Assembly: GCA_001464035.1 (NCBI GenBank)
Contig: LNEC01000016.1
Coordinates: 102,874-166,873 of the forward strand
Source of the DNA: Bradyrhizobiaceae bacterium Ga0074131
GTDB taxonomy: Bacteria > Pseudomonadota > Alphaproteobacteria > Rhizobiales > Xanthobacteraceae
Direction of reading: 5' to 3'
DNA: 64,000 nucleotides
Shown here: in pieces, positions 26,907 to 36,449 of the stretch
Numbering within the stretch: the stretch's first letter is position 1
Layout of the letters: the number at the start of each line of letters is the position of its first letter
Made by a program: the position numbers and the translations under genes
The notes under the pieces: generated by a model
Seen by the model: the letters and a program-made list of their open reading frames with translations, nothing else
Databases searched by the model: none
What the model was told of the DNA's origin: nothing

Positions 26907-27344
26907 CTAGAGCAGCCCGAGATCGCGCAGTTCGCGGCGCAGCGGCTCCGGCATCGCCGCAATGCTGGCGGCGGCCTTGCCAAGGTCAGGGGGTGCTGCA
27001 TCCGGCGTAAAGTAGCGCCAGCCTTGGAATGCCCGCATTGGCCTCGGCGAGACCGCGATCACTTTCGGCTGCATCACCAGCCGGCACCGTCCGATACCGT
27101 CCTTGTCGCGGAACGGCTCGATTGCGATGATTTTTTCCCGCGCGGCGATTTCGCCGCGGATCACCCAGTAGAGCGAGCCGCCCGCGACAATCTCGTCGCT
27201 GCGTTTCGGAGTCATCCGGGTGATGTGGATGTGGTGGAGCGGCAGCTCCTTTTTCTTCGCGGCCGCCATTCGTTCGGCGACCCAAGCCTTGAGGTCCTTG
27301 ACCGACTCGCAGCCGACGGCGAGCTTGATGAGGTGAAGCGGCAT
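26907..27344 (-). CDS. DUF1489 family protein
   Basis: A 145-residue conserved alphaproteobacterial protein. Family features are the start MPLHLIKLAVGCESVKDL, HHIHITRMTPKR, GGSLYWVIRGEIAAREKI, GRCRLVMQPKVIAVSPRP and the WRYFTPDAAPPDL end. It is a cytosolic alpha/beta protein of unknown role. I chose the ATG at 27344, which matches the canonical family start. Confidence 0.87.
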   Translation of the reverse strand: MPLHLIKLAVGCESVKDLKAWVAERMAAAKKKELPLHHIHITRMTPKRSDEIVAGGSLYWVIRGEIAAREKIIAIEPFRDKDGIGRCRLVMQPKVIAVSPRPMRAFQGWRYFTPDAAPPDLGKAAASIAAMPEPLRRELRDLGLL

Positions 27345-27384
27345 GCGGCAACGTTTAGCGCCCGGCGGGAAATTTTGAAAGAAA

Positions 27385-28386
27385 TCACTCGTCCTCGGTT
27401 GCAGGCGCCGGTCCGGCGGCACCGGTCGCCGCCGGCGCAAGTTGGACGGGGGCTGCCGGGCGTTGCTTCGGCGCCGGCTGTTTCTTCGCGGCCGTCAGTG
27501 AGGGAGGCGCGGCCGAGGGAGCGGCGGGCGCCGGCGCGGTGGCCGATGCCGGAGGGCGCGGTGACGGCAACGGTGCGTTCGCCAACGCTGCCGGCGCCCG
27601 CGGCGCCGGCGCGGTCGTCGGCTCCGGTGTCATGATGTTGACCGGCGGGGTCGAGGCCGCCGACGGAAAATCGGCATTGGTGGGTTTGCCGGTGGGCATC
27701 GATGGCGCCAAGGCCGCGATGGGCGCTGCCGCCGTTGGCGGCGACGCGTTCCATGACGCAGAGTAACGCATGACCAAGCCGTCATAGACCCGCTCGTCCA
27801 TGTTGGATACGAGTTGCTGGCGATCGGTCAGCGACCGGAACGCAGGGCAATTCGACGGCGTACAACGGTCGCGCGCGATCAGCACATAGGCCATCAAGCC
27901 GTAGCGGTCCCGCTCGACTGCCCGGCGCAGCGCTTGCAACTCGGGTTTCAAGTCCTTGTTGGCGGAAGCGACATCGCCGAGGGACGTCAGCCGGGTGATT
28001 TGAGCCGCCGCATAGGACAGCGCCGCGGCGGTGCTCTCGGCGGAACCGAATAACGATTTTTCGCAAGCCGTCAGTACGGCTTCTCCGGCCAACTCATCGA
28101 TACACGACAAGGCCGGCAGCGCCGCCGTGACGTGCGACGGAACTGCGCTCTCGCCGGAGACGCTGCGATCGCCCGGACCGAAGCCGCCGATGGTGGCTGC
28201 GCCCGCGGTGCCGATCGCCAGCAGGGTGATCACGGCGAGCATGCCGTTCGCGACTGATTTCTCCGCCCGCAACACTATAATGAGCACGATGATTCCGAAG
28301 AATCCCGCGGCGCCCAGCGTCAGCCACATCGGAAAGGTCGGCGAACGCCAGAATTGATCCAGCGACGAAGCCCACTCCCAGTTCAT
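27385..28386 (-). CDS. Membrane protein with Pro/Ala-rich tail, unknown function
   Basis: A 333-residue protein with two N-terminal membrane helices (MWLTLGAAGFFGIIVLIIVL and MLAVITLLAIGTAGAATIGG), a helical periplasmic or cytosolic domain (about 85-215) with four cysteines (SCIDEL, TACEK, DRCTPSNC), and a long Pro/Ala-rich low-complexity tail (215-333). The helical part resembles conserved rhizobial proteins of unknown function. A role in the envelope is likely but the topology is not certain. It lies 40 bp upstream of the DUF1489 gene on the same strand. Confidence 0.7.
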   Translation of the reverse strand: MNWEWASSLDQFWRSPTFPMWLTLGAAGFFGIIVLIIVLRAEKSVANGMLAVITLLAIGTAGAATIGGFGPGDRSVSGESAVPSHVTAALPALSCIDELAGEAVLTACEKSLFGSAESTAAALSYAAAQITRLTSLGDVASANKDLKPELQALRRAVERDRYGLMAYVLIARDRCTPSNCPAFRSLTDRQQLVSNMDERVYDGLVMRYSASWNASPPTAAAPIAALAPSMPTGKPTNADFPSAASTPPVNIMTPEPTTAPAPRAPAALANAPLPSPRPPASATAPAPAAPSAAPPSLTAAKKQPAPKQRPAAPVQLAPAATGAAGPAPATEDE

Positions 28387-28535
28387 GTGCGGTGTCCCTC
28401 AACGCAATATGAAACGCATCCAGCGAAAGCTGAATACAAATCCGACGCGCTCAACTTGCGCAAACTATTTCCGCGAACAGGGCGTTTTGACGGCGAGCGG
28501 AGAGAACTGCCCAACCCCGCCGAACACGCAATCCC

Positions 28536-28739
28536 TCAGGAGAGGTCGAGCTGGCTTTCCTTGGCCACCCGTTCGAAAGCCTCGGTCGAGTTCTTGATCC
28601 GGTACTGACAGTCATCGCCATCGGTTGGGAGCAGCCGGATCACCTCATAGGTGCCGCTGGCGGCTGGACGGGCAACATTGCTGGCAGTGAAATAAACGGT
28701 CTCTCCAACTGTGAATTTGTGCTTCAACGCCCTCTCCAT
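28536..28739 (-). CDS. Small conserved protein of unknown function
   Basis: A 67-residue protein (KHKFTVGETVYFTASNVARP ... GDDCQYRIKNSTEAFERV) with the look of a small beta-barrel, similar to conserved small proteins seen across Bradyrhizobium and other rhizobia. No signal or membrane helix. A GTG one codon upstream (28742) is also a possible start. Confidence 0.65.
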   Translation of the reverse strand: MERALKHKFTVGETVYFTASNVARPAASGTYEVIRLLPTDGDDCQYRIKNSTEAFERVAKESQLDLS

Positions 28740-28890
28740 CACGCAAAACGTCGGCTAAGCCTGCGGTCCCGCTGCTTCGGCCGACTGATGACCCTGTATC
28801 AGGCTAGCACAGGGCCGGCCGAACTGGCCAGTTGCAGCGGAGCATGGCGAATACGCATATTTTACTGAGTTTTCAGGAGGATAGTTGCCA

Positions 28891-28959
28891 ATGCGTCGGT
28901 TTCGCACTAATCTGCCAGACTGGCCTCGGGAACCGCCCGCCGCAGTTGTTCCATCATGA
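28891..28959 (+). CDS. Possible 22-residue peptide
   Basis: An AGGAGG ribosome binding site at 28875-28880 is followed 10 bp later by ATG and a 22-codon frame (RRFRTNLPDWPREPPAAVV). The site is unusually strong for this genome, which is the only reason to list it. It may be a genuine micropeptide or the broken start of a lost gene. No homologue is recognised. Confidence 0.25.
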   Translation: MRRFRTNLPDWPREPPAAVVPS

Positions 28960-29005
28960 GCGGCACGCATCCGTCCCCCGCTATGACGCTCGTGGAATCG
29001 GTGCC

Positions 29006-29665
29006 TCAGATCGCTTCGAACTTCTTGATCACGAGGGTTTCGGCGAGGCCGGCGCGGGTCCATTCCGCGAAGGCGGGCAACGCCATCATCGTTTCCATAT
29101 AGGCCCCCGCCTCCGGCTCCATCGCGATCGCATAGGTGCGGAAGCGGTGCACCACCGGCGCAAACATGGCATCCGCGGCACCGAAGGCCCCGAACAGGAA
29201 CGGGCCGAGCTTTCCGTGGCGCTTGCGGCAATCGATCCAGATTTCCTGAATGCGCGCGACATTGGCCCGCGCCTCGTCCGACAGTTCGATGGCGCCGACC
29301 GGACGATGCAGGTTCATGCCGCATTCGTTGCGCAGCGCCATGAAGCCCGAATGCATCTCCGCCGAAATCGAGCGCGCATGCGCGCGGCGGGCGCGATCCT
29401 CGGGCCATAGCCGGGCTTCCGGAAAGCATTCGGCCGCATACTCCATGATGGCCAGCGAATCCCAGATGGTGACGTCGCCGTCAATCAGGGCAGGCACCTT
29501 GCCCGACGGTGTGAAGCTCAGGATCCGGTTCTTGTCGGTCTCATCTTCCGTGTAGAGCGGCACGAAAACTTCATCAAACGGGATGTTGTTGGCGCGTAGC
29601 GCCAGCCATGGCCGCATCGACCACGATGAGTAGTTCCTGTTGCCGATCACGAGCTTCAAAGTCAT
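29006..29665 (-). CDS. Glutathione S-transferase family protein
   Basis: A 219-residue GST. The thioredoxin-like N-domain starts with KLVIGNRNYSSWSMRPWLAL (putative catalytic Ser in SSWS), has the cis-Pro GKVPALID and the DSLAIMEY glutathione contact. The helical C-domain contains PFLFGAFGAADAMFAPVV. The family (SSWSMRPW) is widely found in proteobacteria near catabolic genes. Substrate unknown. Confidence 0.88.
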   Translation of the reverse strand: MTLKLVIGNRNYSSWSMRPWLALRANNIPFDEVFVPLYTEDETDKNRILSFTPSGKVPALIDGDVTIWDSLAIMEYAAECFPEARLWPEDRARRAHARSISAEMHSGFMALRNECGMNLHRPVGAIELSDEARANVARIQEIWIDCRKRHGKLGPFLFGAFGAADAMFAPVVHRFRTYAIAMEPEAGAYMETMMALPAFAEWTRAGLAETLVIKKFEAI

Positions 29666-29890
29666 CTAAAAGCAATCCGGTTGTTGGCGAGGCCCCAGGC
29701 GAGTCACTTTGCCACGACGCTCGGCGAAGGTTCAACCCGCCGATCCGCCGCTCGTTCTCGTTTGCGCTCGGCCATCGCGGCTGGTTCAGTAGCCCCGGCG
29801 TGCTTTTCGCCACCAGGGCGGCGGTCGCGATCGTCACCGGGCGCCGGCAGTTCGCCGCGAACGCCTGGCAGGCTATAGGCTGGGCGCCGG

Positions 29891-31150
29891 TCAGGCGACC
29901 CGGGAGGCCTCGCCCGCCGGATCGATCGATCGCAATGCGCCCTCGAGCGGCATCGGGCGGCCCAGGAAATACCCCTGCACCTGCTCGGCGCCGAGCAACT
30001 GCAATGCTGCGAGCTCGGACGCAGTCTCGACCCCCTCGGCGATGATGACGCTGTCGGTATCGCGTGCGAATGCGATCAATGCGGACGCCAGCGCGCGACG
30101 CGCCGGATCGATATCGATATGCCGGATCAGGTCCATGTCGAGTTTGATAAAGTCGGGCTGCAGGTTGAGGATGTGGCGAAGGCTGGAGTATCCCGCGCCG
30201 GCGTCGTCGACCGCGAGCCTGATGCCACGCTGCCGCAACGGCCGCAACGCTTCCAGGACGTCCTTGTAATCGTCGACATCCGTGTGCTCGGTGATCTCGA
30301 CCACGATCTGCCCCGCCGGCAGTTCGTTCATGATATCGGCAAAGTCGCGCGTCGTGATCGTTTCCACCGAGGCATTCATTGCCAGATGCAGGTGCGCCGG
30401 AAGCGACCCCAGCGCGCCGAGGGCGGCCCGCATGGTTGCCAGTTCCAGCACTGTTCCAAGGCCGACTTCGGCCGCCTCGCCAAACCATTCGTTGGGGGGC
30501 CGGTTCGGTAATCCGGAAAACCGGGTCAGGCATTCGAAGCCTACGGCCTGCCGGCTGCGCATGTTCCAGATCGGCTGATAGACGATCGAGAACTGGCCAA
30601 ACTCGATGACGCTGTCGATCCGCTCGCGCTTTTGTCTGGCCGCCTCCGCGATCATCAATTCACGGTTGATCTCGAATGCCGCGAGATCGGCGAAGGCCCG
30701 CATGGTCTGCAGATCGCGGGCATTCAACGAGGGATTCGCCGCAAAGCCGATGCAACAGAACATTCCATAGGGCTGCCCGTCCGGCAGCCGGATCGGCACG
30801 CTGATATGGCAGCCGATACTGGCAGCCGCCGTTATCGGCATCGCTTTCGCCAGCGGCTCCAGCGAGGTGTCGGGAATGAGTTCAGGCAGCCGTCCTTCCA
30901 GAATGTGCCGGCAGTAAACGTCATCCAGCGACCGGGAATCGCCGACCTTGATCACCGCCTCCAGGCCTGGCGCATCCACTTCGCGGAAAACGGTCCGGTC
31001 CCGGCTGAATTCGGAGACGTAAGCGACCTGCATTCCCAGATGCTGGCGCACCGCTTCGAGCGTTCGCTTGAGCGCGCCGTTCGGCTCCCGGGCCATGGCT
31101 TGCGTGAACGCGACCAGATCAATCAAACTATCACTACCCTGCTCCGCCAT
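29891..31150 (-). CDS. GAF-EAL cyclic-di-GMP phosphodiesterase
   Basis: A 419-residue protein with an N-terminal GAF-like sensor domain (about 10-155) and an EAL domain (about 170-410). No GGDEF domain is present. The EAL motif reads ECL (GFECLTRF); downstream residues needed for metal and catalysis are present: MNAS, VEITEH, the loop VDDAGAGYSSL, FIKLDMDL and IIAEGVETASE. It should hydrolyse c-di-GMP to pGpG and may respond to a small ligand or redox signal through GAF (several Cys, including YCRH and FCCIGF). GGAG 8 bp before the ATG supports the start at 31150; the longer frame to 31618 has no support. Confidence 0.88.
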   Translation of the reverse strand: MAEQGSDSLIDLVAFTQAMAREPNGALKRTLEAVRQHLGMQVAYVSEFSRDRTVFREVDAPGLEAVIKVGDSRSLDDVYCRHILEGRLPELIPDTSLEPLAKAMPITAAASIGCHISVPIRLPDGQPYGMFCCIGFAANPSLNARDLQTMRAFADLAAFEINRELMIAEAARQKRERIDSVIEFGQFSIVYQPIWNMRSRQAVGFECLTRFSGLPNRPPNEWFGEAAEVGLGTVLELATMRAALGALGSLPAHLHLAMNASVETITTRDFADIMNELPAGQIVVEITEHTDVDDYKDVLEALRPLRQRGIRLAVDDAGAGYSSLRHILNLQPDFIKLDMDLIRHIDIDPARRALASALIAFARDTDSVIIAEGVETASELAALQLLGAEQVQGYFLGRPMPLEGALRSIDPAGEASRVA

Positions 31151-31359
31151 AACAACGCTCCGAAGTTGTTTCTGCGCAAGACATCGCAACCAACAACGAA
31201 GCAATTGGAAATTTGACCAACCGGGTTCGGTTCCATTGGTGCGCATGATTAACGTTCGGAAAACGATTGCCTTCTCATTTGTGCGAGCGGTCCAGCCTGT
31301 CCTGCGCGGATGGAGCGGTGGCGCCGGCCTGCCCTTCAACGTGCCGCAACGACGTTGGG

Positions 31360-32145
31360 TTACCCTGCGAAATCCTGCGGCGTGAAGCTGAGATCGAGCA
31401 CTTTCCATTCGCCATATCGGTCCGCCGGCAACATCGCGTAGGGTTGGCAGGCCTCCAGCGCGCCGATCGCTCCTCGCATCAGGGCCGGCCCTTTTGGCGA
31501 AGCGCTGGCCTCGATCAGGACGGGCTCCGCCGCCAGCCTGGCTTCGAACGTCATGTAAACCCGCAACTTGATCTTGAGCTTGTCCGATGGCGCGATCGAT
31601 GGCGGCAGCCTCAAACATGTCTGGAGATGGCGCCGAAATTCCGCAACGAGACTCGACGCGATGTCAGCCGGCGTAGACGCGGGACCATCGAAGGGTTCGC
31701 CGGGGCTGCCGTGTGATTTGGCAACAGGCAGATCCGGCGACAGAGCGGGCGGCAGCCCGAGCATCACATTGTACTTGATGGAAAGGTCAGGCTCGGGCGG
31801 AACGTAGGCTGGCGAAGGTGGCGGCCTTGACTGCGGCTGAGCCGTCGCCGCCTTGCCCGGTAACGGCGGCGGTGGCGGCGCGGCCGACTGCGATGCCGGC
31901 GCCGGTGAACTCGAAGCGAGGGGTTGCACAGAAAGGTCGATGACAGGCCTTGTCGCGGGCACCACGGCCGGCGCCGGTTTCTGCTCCGCGATTTCTTCCG
32001 CCGTGACGATATCGACCGCGACCGGATCGGCGGTCACCGAACCGAACGGATGCACCTCACTGAACGCCAGCACAAGCATCAGAACCGACAGATGCGCGAC
32101 GGCTGATGCCCCGATTCCCGTGCGTATGGCTTGACCTGGTTCCAC
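31360..32145 (-). CDS. TolA/TonB-like envelope-spanning protein
   Basis: A 261-residue protein with a cytosolic start, one membrane helix (VAHLSVLMLVLAFSEVHPFG), a Pro/Ala-rich spacer (about 55-120) and a C-terminal globular domain (165-261) resembling TolA/TonB C-domains (LVAEFRRHLQTCLRLPPSI, LKIKLRVYMTFEARLAAEP). It has a pair of Cys (QTCLRL, EACQPY). No tolQ/tolR or exbBD is adjacent. It may act as an orphan energy transducer or a Tol-Pal partner. Confidence 0.72.
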   Translation of the reverse strand: MEPGQAIRTGIGASAVAHLSVLMLVLAFSEVHPFGSVTADPVAVDIVTAEEIAEQKPAPAVVPATRPVIDLSVQPLASSSPAPASQSAAPPPPPLPGKAATAQPQSRPPPSPAYVPPEPDLSIKYNVMLGLPPALSPDLPVAKSHGSPGEPFDGPASTPADIASSLVAEFRRHLQTCLRLPPSIAPSDKLKIKLRVYMTFEARLAAEPVLIEASASPKGPALMRGAIGALEACQPYAMLPADRYGEWKVLDLSFTPQDFAG

Positions 32146-32271
32146 CGGACTGGATCAACCTGTCGTTAGCCCAAGCTTGGCCTTATAGCTCGCGCCTATT
32201 CCGGTTGCAAAACAGGCGCTAAATGATTGCGAATGCGCATTTTCCCGGGAATAACGACCGCCGCTGCCGGC

Positions 32272-33090
32272 TCAATCCCATTTCGGCGCGAAAGCGAAAT
32301 CGGTCAGCCGGCCCGTGGCGCTCCCCATCGCGAAGATCTCGCCCATCTCGTCGTCGGACAGCATGAAGTCGAAGATCTCGATGTTCTCCGACAGCCGCTC
32401 GATCCTGGAGGTTCGCGGGATCGCAGCGACATCCTGCTGCACCAGCCAGCGCAGGCAAACCTGCGCGGCGGTCTTGCCGTGCGTCCGCCCGATCCTCGTC
32501 AGGGTTTCGTCGCCTCTGATGCGGCCCTTCGCGACCGGACTATAGGCGACCACGGCCATGCCGTGGCGTGCGCAGGCGTCCCTCACCTTGGTCTGGCCGA
32601 GATAGGGATGATATTCGACCTGATTGCAGGCCAGCGGCTCCGGGCATGCGGCAACCGCCTCCTCAATCAAGGCCACGGTGAAGTTCGAGACGCCGATATG
32701 CCTCGCCAAGCCGAGCTTCTTGACATGCGCCAGCGCGCCCAGCGTCTCCGACAGTGGCACTTGCGGGTTGGGCCAGTGCAGCAACAACAGGTCTACCTCG
32801 AACAGCCGCAGTTTCGTCAGGCTCTCCCTGGTCGACCGCTCCAGATCGTTCGGCGCGAAATGGGTGGTCCAGACCTTGGTGGTCACGAACACATCCTCGC
32901 GCCGGACCCGCGAGGCGCGCAGGCCCTCCCCGACCTCGCGTTCGTTCTCGTAAACCTGCGCGGTGTCAATATGGCGATAACCCAGTCTGAGCGCCTGCTC
33001 GACCAGCCGCGCGCAGGTTCGTCCGCGCAGTTCCCAGGTACCAAGCCCGATCGCGGGGATGCTGGCGCCGTTGGTCTCGATAAATTGCAT
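32272..33090 (-). CDS. Aldo/keto reductase
   Basis: A 272-residue NADPH-dependent (beta/alpha)8 reductase. The catalytic tetrad is visible: Asp and Tyr in HIDTAQVYENE, Lys in VTTKVW and His in LLLHWPNP. The NADP-binding end is AAIPRTSRIERLSENIEIF. The family includes 2,5-diketo-D-gluconate reductases and general aldehyde reductases. The ATG at 33090 gives the usual start MQFIETNGASIPAIGLGTW. Confidence 0.92.
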   Translation of the reverse strand: MQFIETNGASIPAIGLGTWELRGRTCARLVEQALRLGYRHIDTAQVYENEREVGEGLRASRVRREDVFVTTKVWTTHFAPNDLERSTRESLTKLRLFEVDLLLLHWPNPQVPLSETLGALAHVKKLGLARHIGVSNFTVALIEEAVAACPEPLACNQVEYHPYLGQTKVRDACARHGMAVVAYSPVAKGRIRGDETLTRIGRTHGKTAAQVCLRWLVQQDVAAIPRTSRIERLSENIEIFDFMLSDDEMGEIFAMGSATGRLTDFAFAPKWD

Positions 33091-33309
33091 GGACCGATAC
33101 TCAAAGCCGCACGCTAGTATGACTTGCCCGGATCGTGCTGCCAACATCGCCGCAGATTATTTTGCGGCGCGGATTCGTAGTTTGGAGTTGTTCCAGCGCG
33201 ATCCTTAGATTTGTGCGGATTCCGTCTGGCCGGCTTGACCGGCCATCCACCCCATCGATGGCGCATTCAAGTCGACACATCAGGTTTTCTGCGCGTCCAC
33301 GAAACCGCA

Positions 33310-34317
33310 TCAATGCCCGTGCAAATAGACGGCGTACGAACTCAGCAGATATACCATCAACAAGGAGAGGCTCGCCCAGCCAATGGTGCCATGGAAGCGC
33401 GTCGCCGGCTTATAGAGAAGGGCGACAATCAGGATTCCGGACATTATCACGGCGGCGAAGGCTGTTATGGCGTGCGTAGGCGACACCGCTGAAAGCAGTG
33501 GTCCCCGCACATAGAAGAGGTCGTCAATCGCCAGGATCAGCACATCGAATAGGTTGCTGCCCATTAGATTGGCGATCCCCATGTCAAGCGCTCCAAGACG
33601 TAGCGCACTGATGGTCACGACCAACTCGGGCAGCGATGTCGCACCGGCGATAAGAAGCGTACCGACGAATGTCGTCCGCCAGCCCATGACATCTGCGATC
33701 TCGACTCCGACGAACGGAAGCCATGTGCCGGCGCCCACCACCACGGCAGCAGCGGCGAGATACCGGGCCACAGCCATGGCCAGCGTGATATCCGGATGGT
33801 TGTCGGCGCTGGTCGGGGGTGCGGGCCTCCGACGCTCGTAAACGAAGGCGGAGCGCATCGCCACGAGATAGAGAACGAAGATGATGGGAGTATAGACGCC
33901 GACGTGAAGGAATTTGAGATCGAGGCCGTCGCGGCCGAGCAGCAGCGAGATTCCTGCGAATCCGATCAGGATAACGCCGAAGCCGGCCGTGAGAATGTGG
34001 CCCTGATCCATGCGACTGTACATCGGTCCGTCCCGATGCATCGCATCGAGAACGACCAGCATCGCCAGATTGAAAACGCAACTGCCCAATGCATCGCCAA
34101 CCGCAATATTGGGCGCGGCAGCGATGGTGACAGCGCTGACGCCGGTGAACAGCTCAGGCAGGGATGTGGCGGTTGCAAGCAGGAGCAAGCCGATCCAGGT
34201 CCGCGAGACCCCGGTCCTTCGGGCGATGATGTCTCCATAGCGCGTGAGAACCGGACCGGCGAAGCCGATCAGTGCGGCACATATCGAGAATTTCACCCAC
34301 ACCAATGCCATTGTCAT
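33310..34317 (-). CDS. CaCA-family cation antiporter (sodium/calcium exchanger type)
   Basis: A 335-residue membrane protein with about ten helices and the two inverted alpha repeats that define the Ca2+:cation antiporter superfamily: ATATSLPELFTGVSAV...ALGSCVFNLAML and AGATSLPELVVTISAL...LMGSNLFDVLIL. The acidic residues in both SLPEL motifs should bind the cation. No regulatory domain is seen. Direction and ion are inferred from the family. Confidence 0.88.
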   Translation of the reverse strand: MTMALVWVKFSICAALIGFAGPVLTRYGDIIARRTGVSRTWIGLLLLATATSLPELFTGVSAVTIAAAPNIAVGDALGSCVFNLAMLVVLDAMHRDGPMYSRMDQGHILTAGFGVILIGFAGISLLLGRDGLDLKFLHVGVYTPIIFVLYLVAMRSAFVYERRRPAPPTSADNHPDITLAMAVARYLAAAAVVVGAGTWLPFVGVEIADVMGWRTTFVGTLLIAGATSLPELVVTISALRLGALDMGIANLMGSNLFDVLILAIDDLFYVRGPLLSAVSPTHAITAFAAVIMSGILIVALLYKPATRFHGTIGWASLSLLMVYLLSSYAVYLHGH

Positions 34318-34526
34318 TTATCGAAAGCTGTCGTTGCCGTTTCCTGTCGGCCGACGGGCTATGGTGCGGGCTCGACCGCGGCAGAGCCATATCCGATGCT
34401 TCAAGCTGTGCGATCTTTGCCGACAGAGGCGCCGAAGTCTTTGACATGGATCATCAATGGTCTGGATGACGCCATAAATACAATCAGTCGGTCAGATTCC
34501 CGCACCGGGTCCAGCCCTCGGATCGG

Positions 34527-34832
34527 TCACATGCGGGGCGAGAGCGCGGCAAACACGGTCTCGGGCGCGTGGGCGATGACGGCGAGCAGCGCCCTCGCCG
34601 GTCCGCGCGGCATGCGTTTGCCCTGCTCCCAGTTCCGGATGGTCTCGACCGGCACGCCCAGCCGGGCGGCGAATTCAAGCTGGGTCAGCCGCGCGCGCCG
34701 TCGCAGGTCGCGCACCGCCGGGGGCGCGACCGCTTCTGCCGGCGCGGCAGGGATCGTCGGCGCGAGCGGAAATTCCTGCCCGTCGCGCAATTCGACGATC
34801 CGTCCGTCCGCTTTCAGCCGCAGGCGCTGCAT
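34527..34832 (-). CDS. Helix-turn-helix (XRE/HigA-like) DNA-binding protein
   Basis: A 101-residue protein with an N-terminal beta segment (LRLKADGRIVELRDGQEFPL) and a C-terminal XRE-type helix-turn-helix (LTQLEFAARLGVPVETIRNWEQGKRMPRGPA). The organisation is like antitoxins of the HigA/MqsA group, but no toxin gene is adjacent, so it is either an orphan or a plain regulator. A TTAA-N7-TTAA motif lies 37 bp before the start codon. Confidence 0.78.
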   Translation of the reverse strand: MQRLRLKADGRIVELRDGQEFPLAPTIPAAPAEAVAPPAVRDLRRRARLTQLEFAARLGVPVETIRNWEQGKRMPRGPARALLAVIAHAPETVFAALSPRM

Positions 34833-34868
34833 GTCCGACTCCAGGCGCGGAAGTGTCGGCGATGCGCG

Positions 34869-34883
34869 TTAAGGCGCGATTAA
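34869..34883 (-). promoter_or_regulatory. CtrA-type motif TTAA-N7-TTAA upstream of the HTH gene
   Basis: An exact match to the CtrA full-site consensus (TTAA, seven bases, TTAA) located 37-51 bp upstream of the HTH gene start. CtrA is the cell-cycle master regulator in this class. The site falls in the short gap between mgtE and the HTH gene, at a position compatible with direct control. Confidence 0.5.
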
Positions 34884-34908
34884 CGATAATCCGGACCGGG
34901 GGACCTGC

Positions 34909-36330
34909 TTATTTCAACCCGAACCACAGCGTGGCGATGCCGAGGAACGAGAAGAAACCGACCACGTCGGTGATGGTGGTGACGAAGGTGCCCGACGCCA
35001 CCGCGGGATCGGCCCGCACCCGCTCCAGCACCATCGGAATCAGAATGCCACCGAGCGCGCCGGCAATCAGGTTGCACAGCATGGCGAGGCCGATCACGAC
35101 GCCGAGCCCCGGCATCTTGAACCAGGCCATCGCGGCAACGCCGGTAATGACCGCAAAGGCGAGGCCGTTGACGAGACCGACCAGGCCCTCGCGCATGACC
35201 ACGCGATAGGCGTTGTGGGGGCCGAGTTCGCGGGTCGCCAGCGCGCGCACCGCCACCGTCATGGTCTGGGTCGCGGCATTGCCGCCCTGGCTGGCGACGA
35301 TCGGCGCCAGCACCGCCAGCGCCACCATCTGCTCGAGCTGGCCTTCGAACAGCCCGAGCACTGAGGAGGCCAGAAAGGCGGTGGCGAGATTGACCAGCAA
35401 CCAATTGAAGCGGCCCTTGGCGATGGTCCAGACGTTGTCGGACAATTCTTCGCCCGAGGTGACGCCACCCAGTGCCTTCAGGTCCTCGTCGGCCTCTTCC
35501 TCAATGACGTCGACCACGTCGTCGATGGTGATGACGCCGACCAGCCGGTTCGCGGCATCGACGACCGGCGCAGCCACCAGATTGTACTTCCCGAACAGCC
35601 GCGCCACTTCCTCCTGGTCGTCGGTGACGGAGACGCGGCGGCGGTCCTCGTCGATCAGCTCGGCCAGTGACACCGGGCGGCGCGAGCGCAACAGCGCGTC
35701 CAGCGACACCGCGCCCTGCCAGTGCTGGGCGCTGTCGACCGCGTAGATTTCGTAGAACCGGTCGGGCAGATCAGGCGTGTCGCGCATGTAGTCGATCGCC
35801 TGCCCCACGGTCCAGTCCGGCGGCACCGCGATAAACTCGGTCTGCATCCGCCGGCCCGCGGAATTCTCCGGATAGTCCAGACTGCGCTCGAGCGCGTCGC
35901 GCTCCGACGGCGGCAGTTTCTCGAGAATCTCCTCCTGGTCTTCCTCGTCGAGGCCTTCGAGCAATTCGACGGCGTCGTCGGATTCCAGTTCGCGAACGCC
36001 CTCCGCCACGGTCTCGGGTTCCAGTTCCTCGAGGATTTCCTCGCGGACGGAGTCGTCGACCTCGTTGAGGGCCGAGAAATCGAAATCGGTGCCGGTCAAT
36101 TCGACAAGGCTAACACGGTCATCGGGCTCGAGCGCCTCAATCAGGTCGCCGAGGTCGGCTTCATGGAGTTCGGCGACGATGGCGCGCAAAAATGCGGCAT
36201 CGGCAGCTTGAACCGCGCGCGCGATTTCCGCGACAAACTCGTGACGAATCCCCCCATTCTCGTCGCGCATCGGGTGACGGTCGAGCAGCGACGCATCGGC
36301 GGCGTTTGCAACGTCCGTAGCTTCGGCCAT
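34909..36330 (-). CDS. mgtE: MgtE-type magnesium transporter
   Basis: A 473-residue transporter. The order is a cytosolic acidic N domain (about 20-145, repeats such as LEPETVAEGVRELESDDAVELLEGL), a CBS pair (about 150-275, with VVDAANRLVGVITIDDVVDVI) and a five-helix membrane domain with PIVASQGGNAATQTMTV, the conserved pore motif. Mg2+ binding between the N and CBS domains gates the pore. The ATG at 36330 fits the family start; the frame extends to 36387. Confidence 0.93.
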   Translation of the reverse strand: MAEATDVANAADASLLDRHPMRDENGGIRHEFVAEIARAVQAADAAFLRAIVAELHEADLGDLIEALEPDDRVSLVELTGTDFDFSALNEVDDSVREEILEELEPETVAEGVRELESDDAVELLEGLDEEDQEEILEKLPPSERDALERSLDYPENSAGRRMQTEFIAVPPDWTVGQAIDYMRDTPDLPDRFYEIYAVDSAQHWQGAVSLDALLRSRRPVSLAELIDEDRRRVSVTDDQEEVARLFGKYNLVAAPVVDAANRLVGVITIDDVVDVIEEEADEDLKALGGVTSGEELSDNVWTIAKGRFNWLLVNLATAFLASSVLGLFEGQLEQMVALAVLAPIVASQGGNAATQTMTVAVRALATRELGPHNAYRVVMREGLVGLVNGLAFAVITGVAAMAWFKMPGLGVVIGLAMLCNLIAGALGGILIPMVLERVRADPAVASGTFVTTITDVVGFFSFLGIATLWFGLK

Positions 36331-36449
36331 AGCGCGCCTCGCCGTTTGACAGGGTTGATGAACTGTCCGAGTTATCGCTTGACGCATTAGCCAATCGGCG
36401 ACACCTAGCGCAATGACAAATCCGTCCGGATGCCAATGAGAACCTGGAA

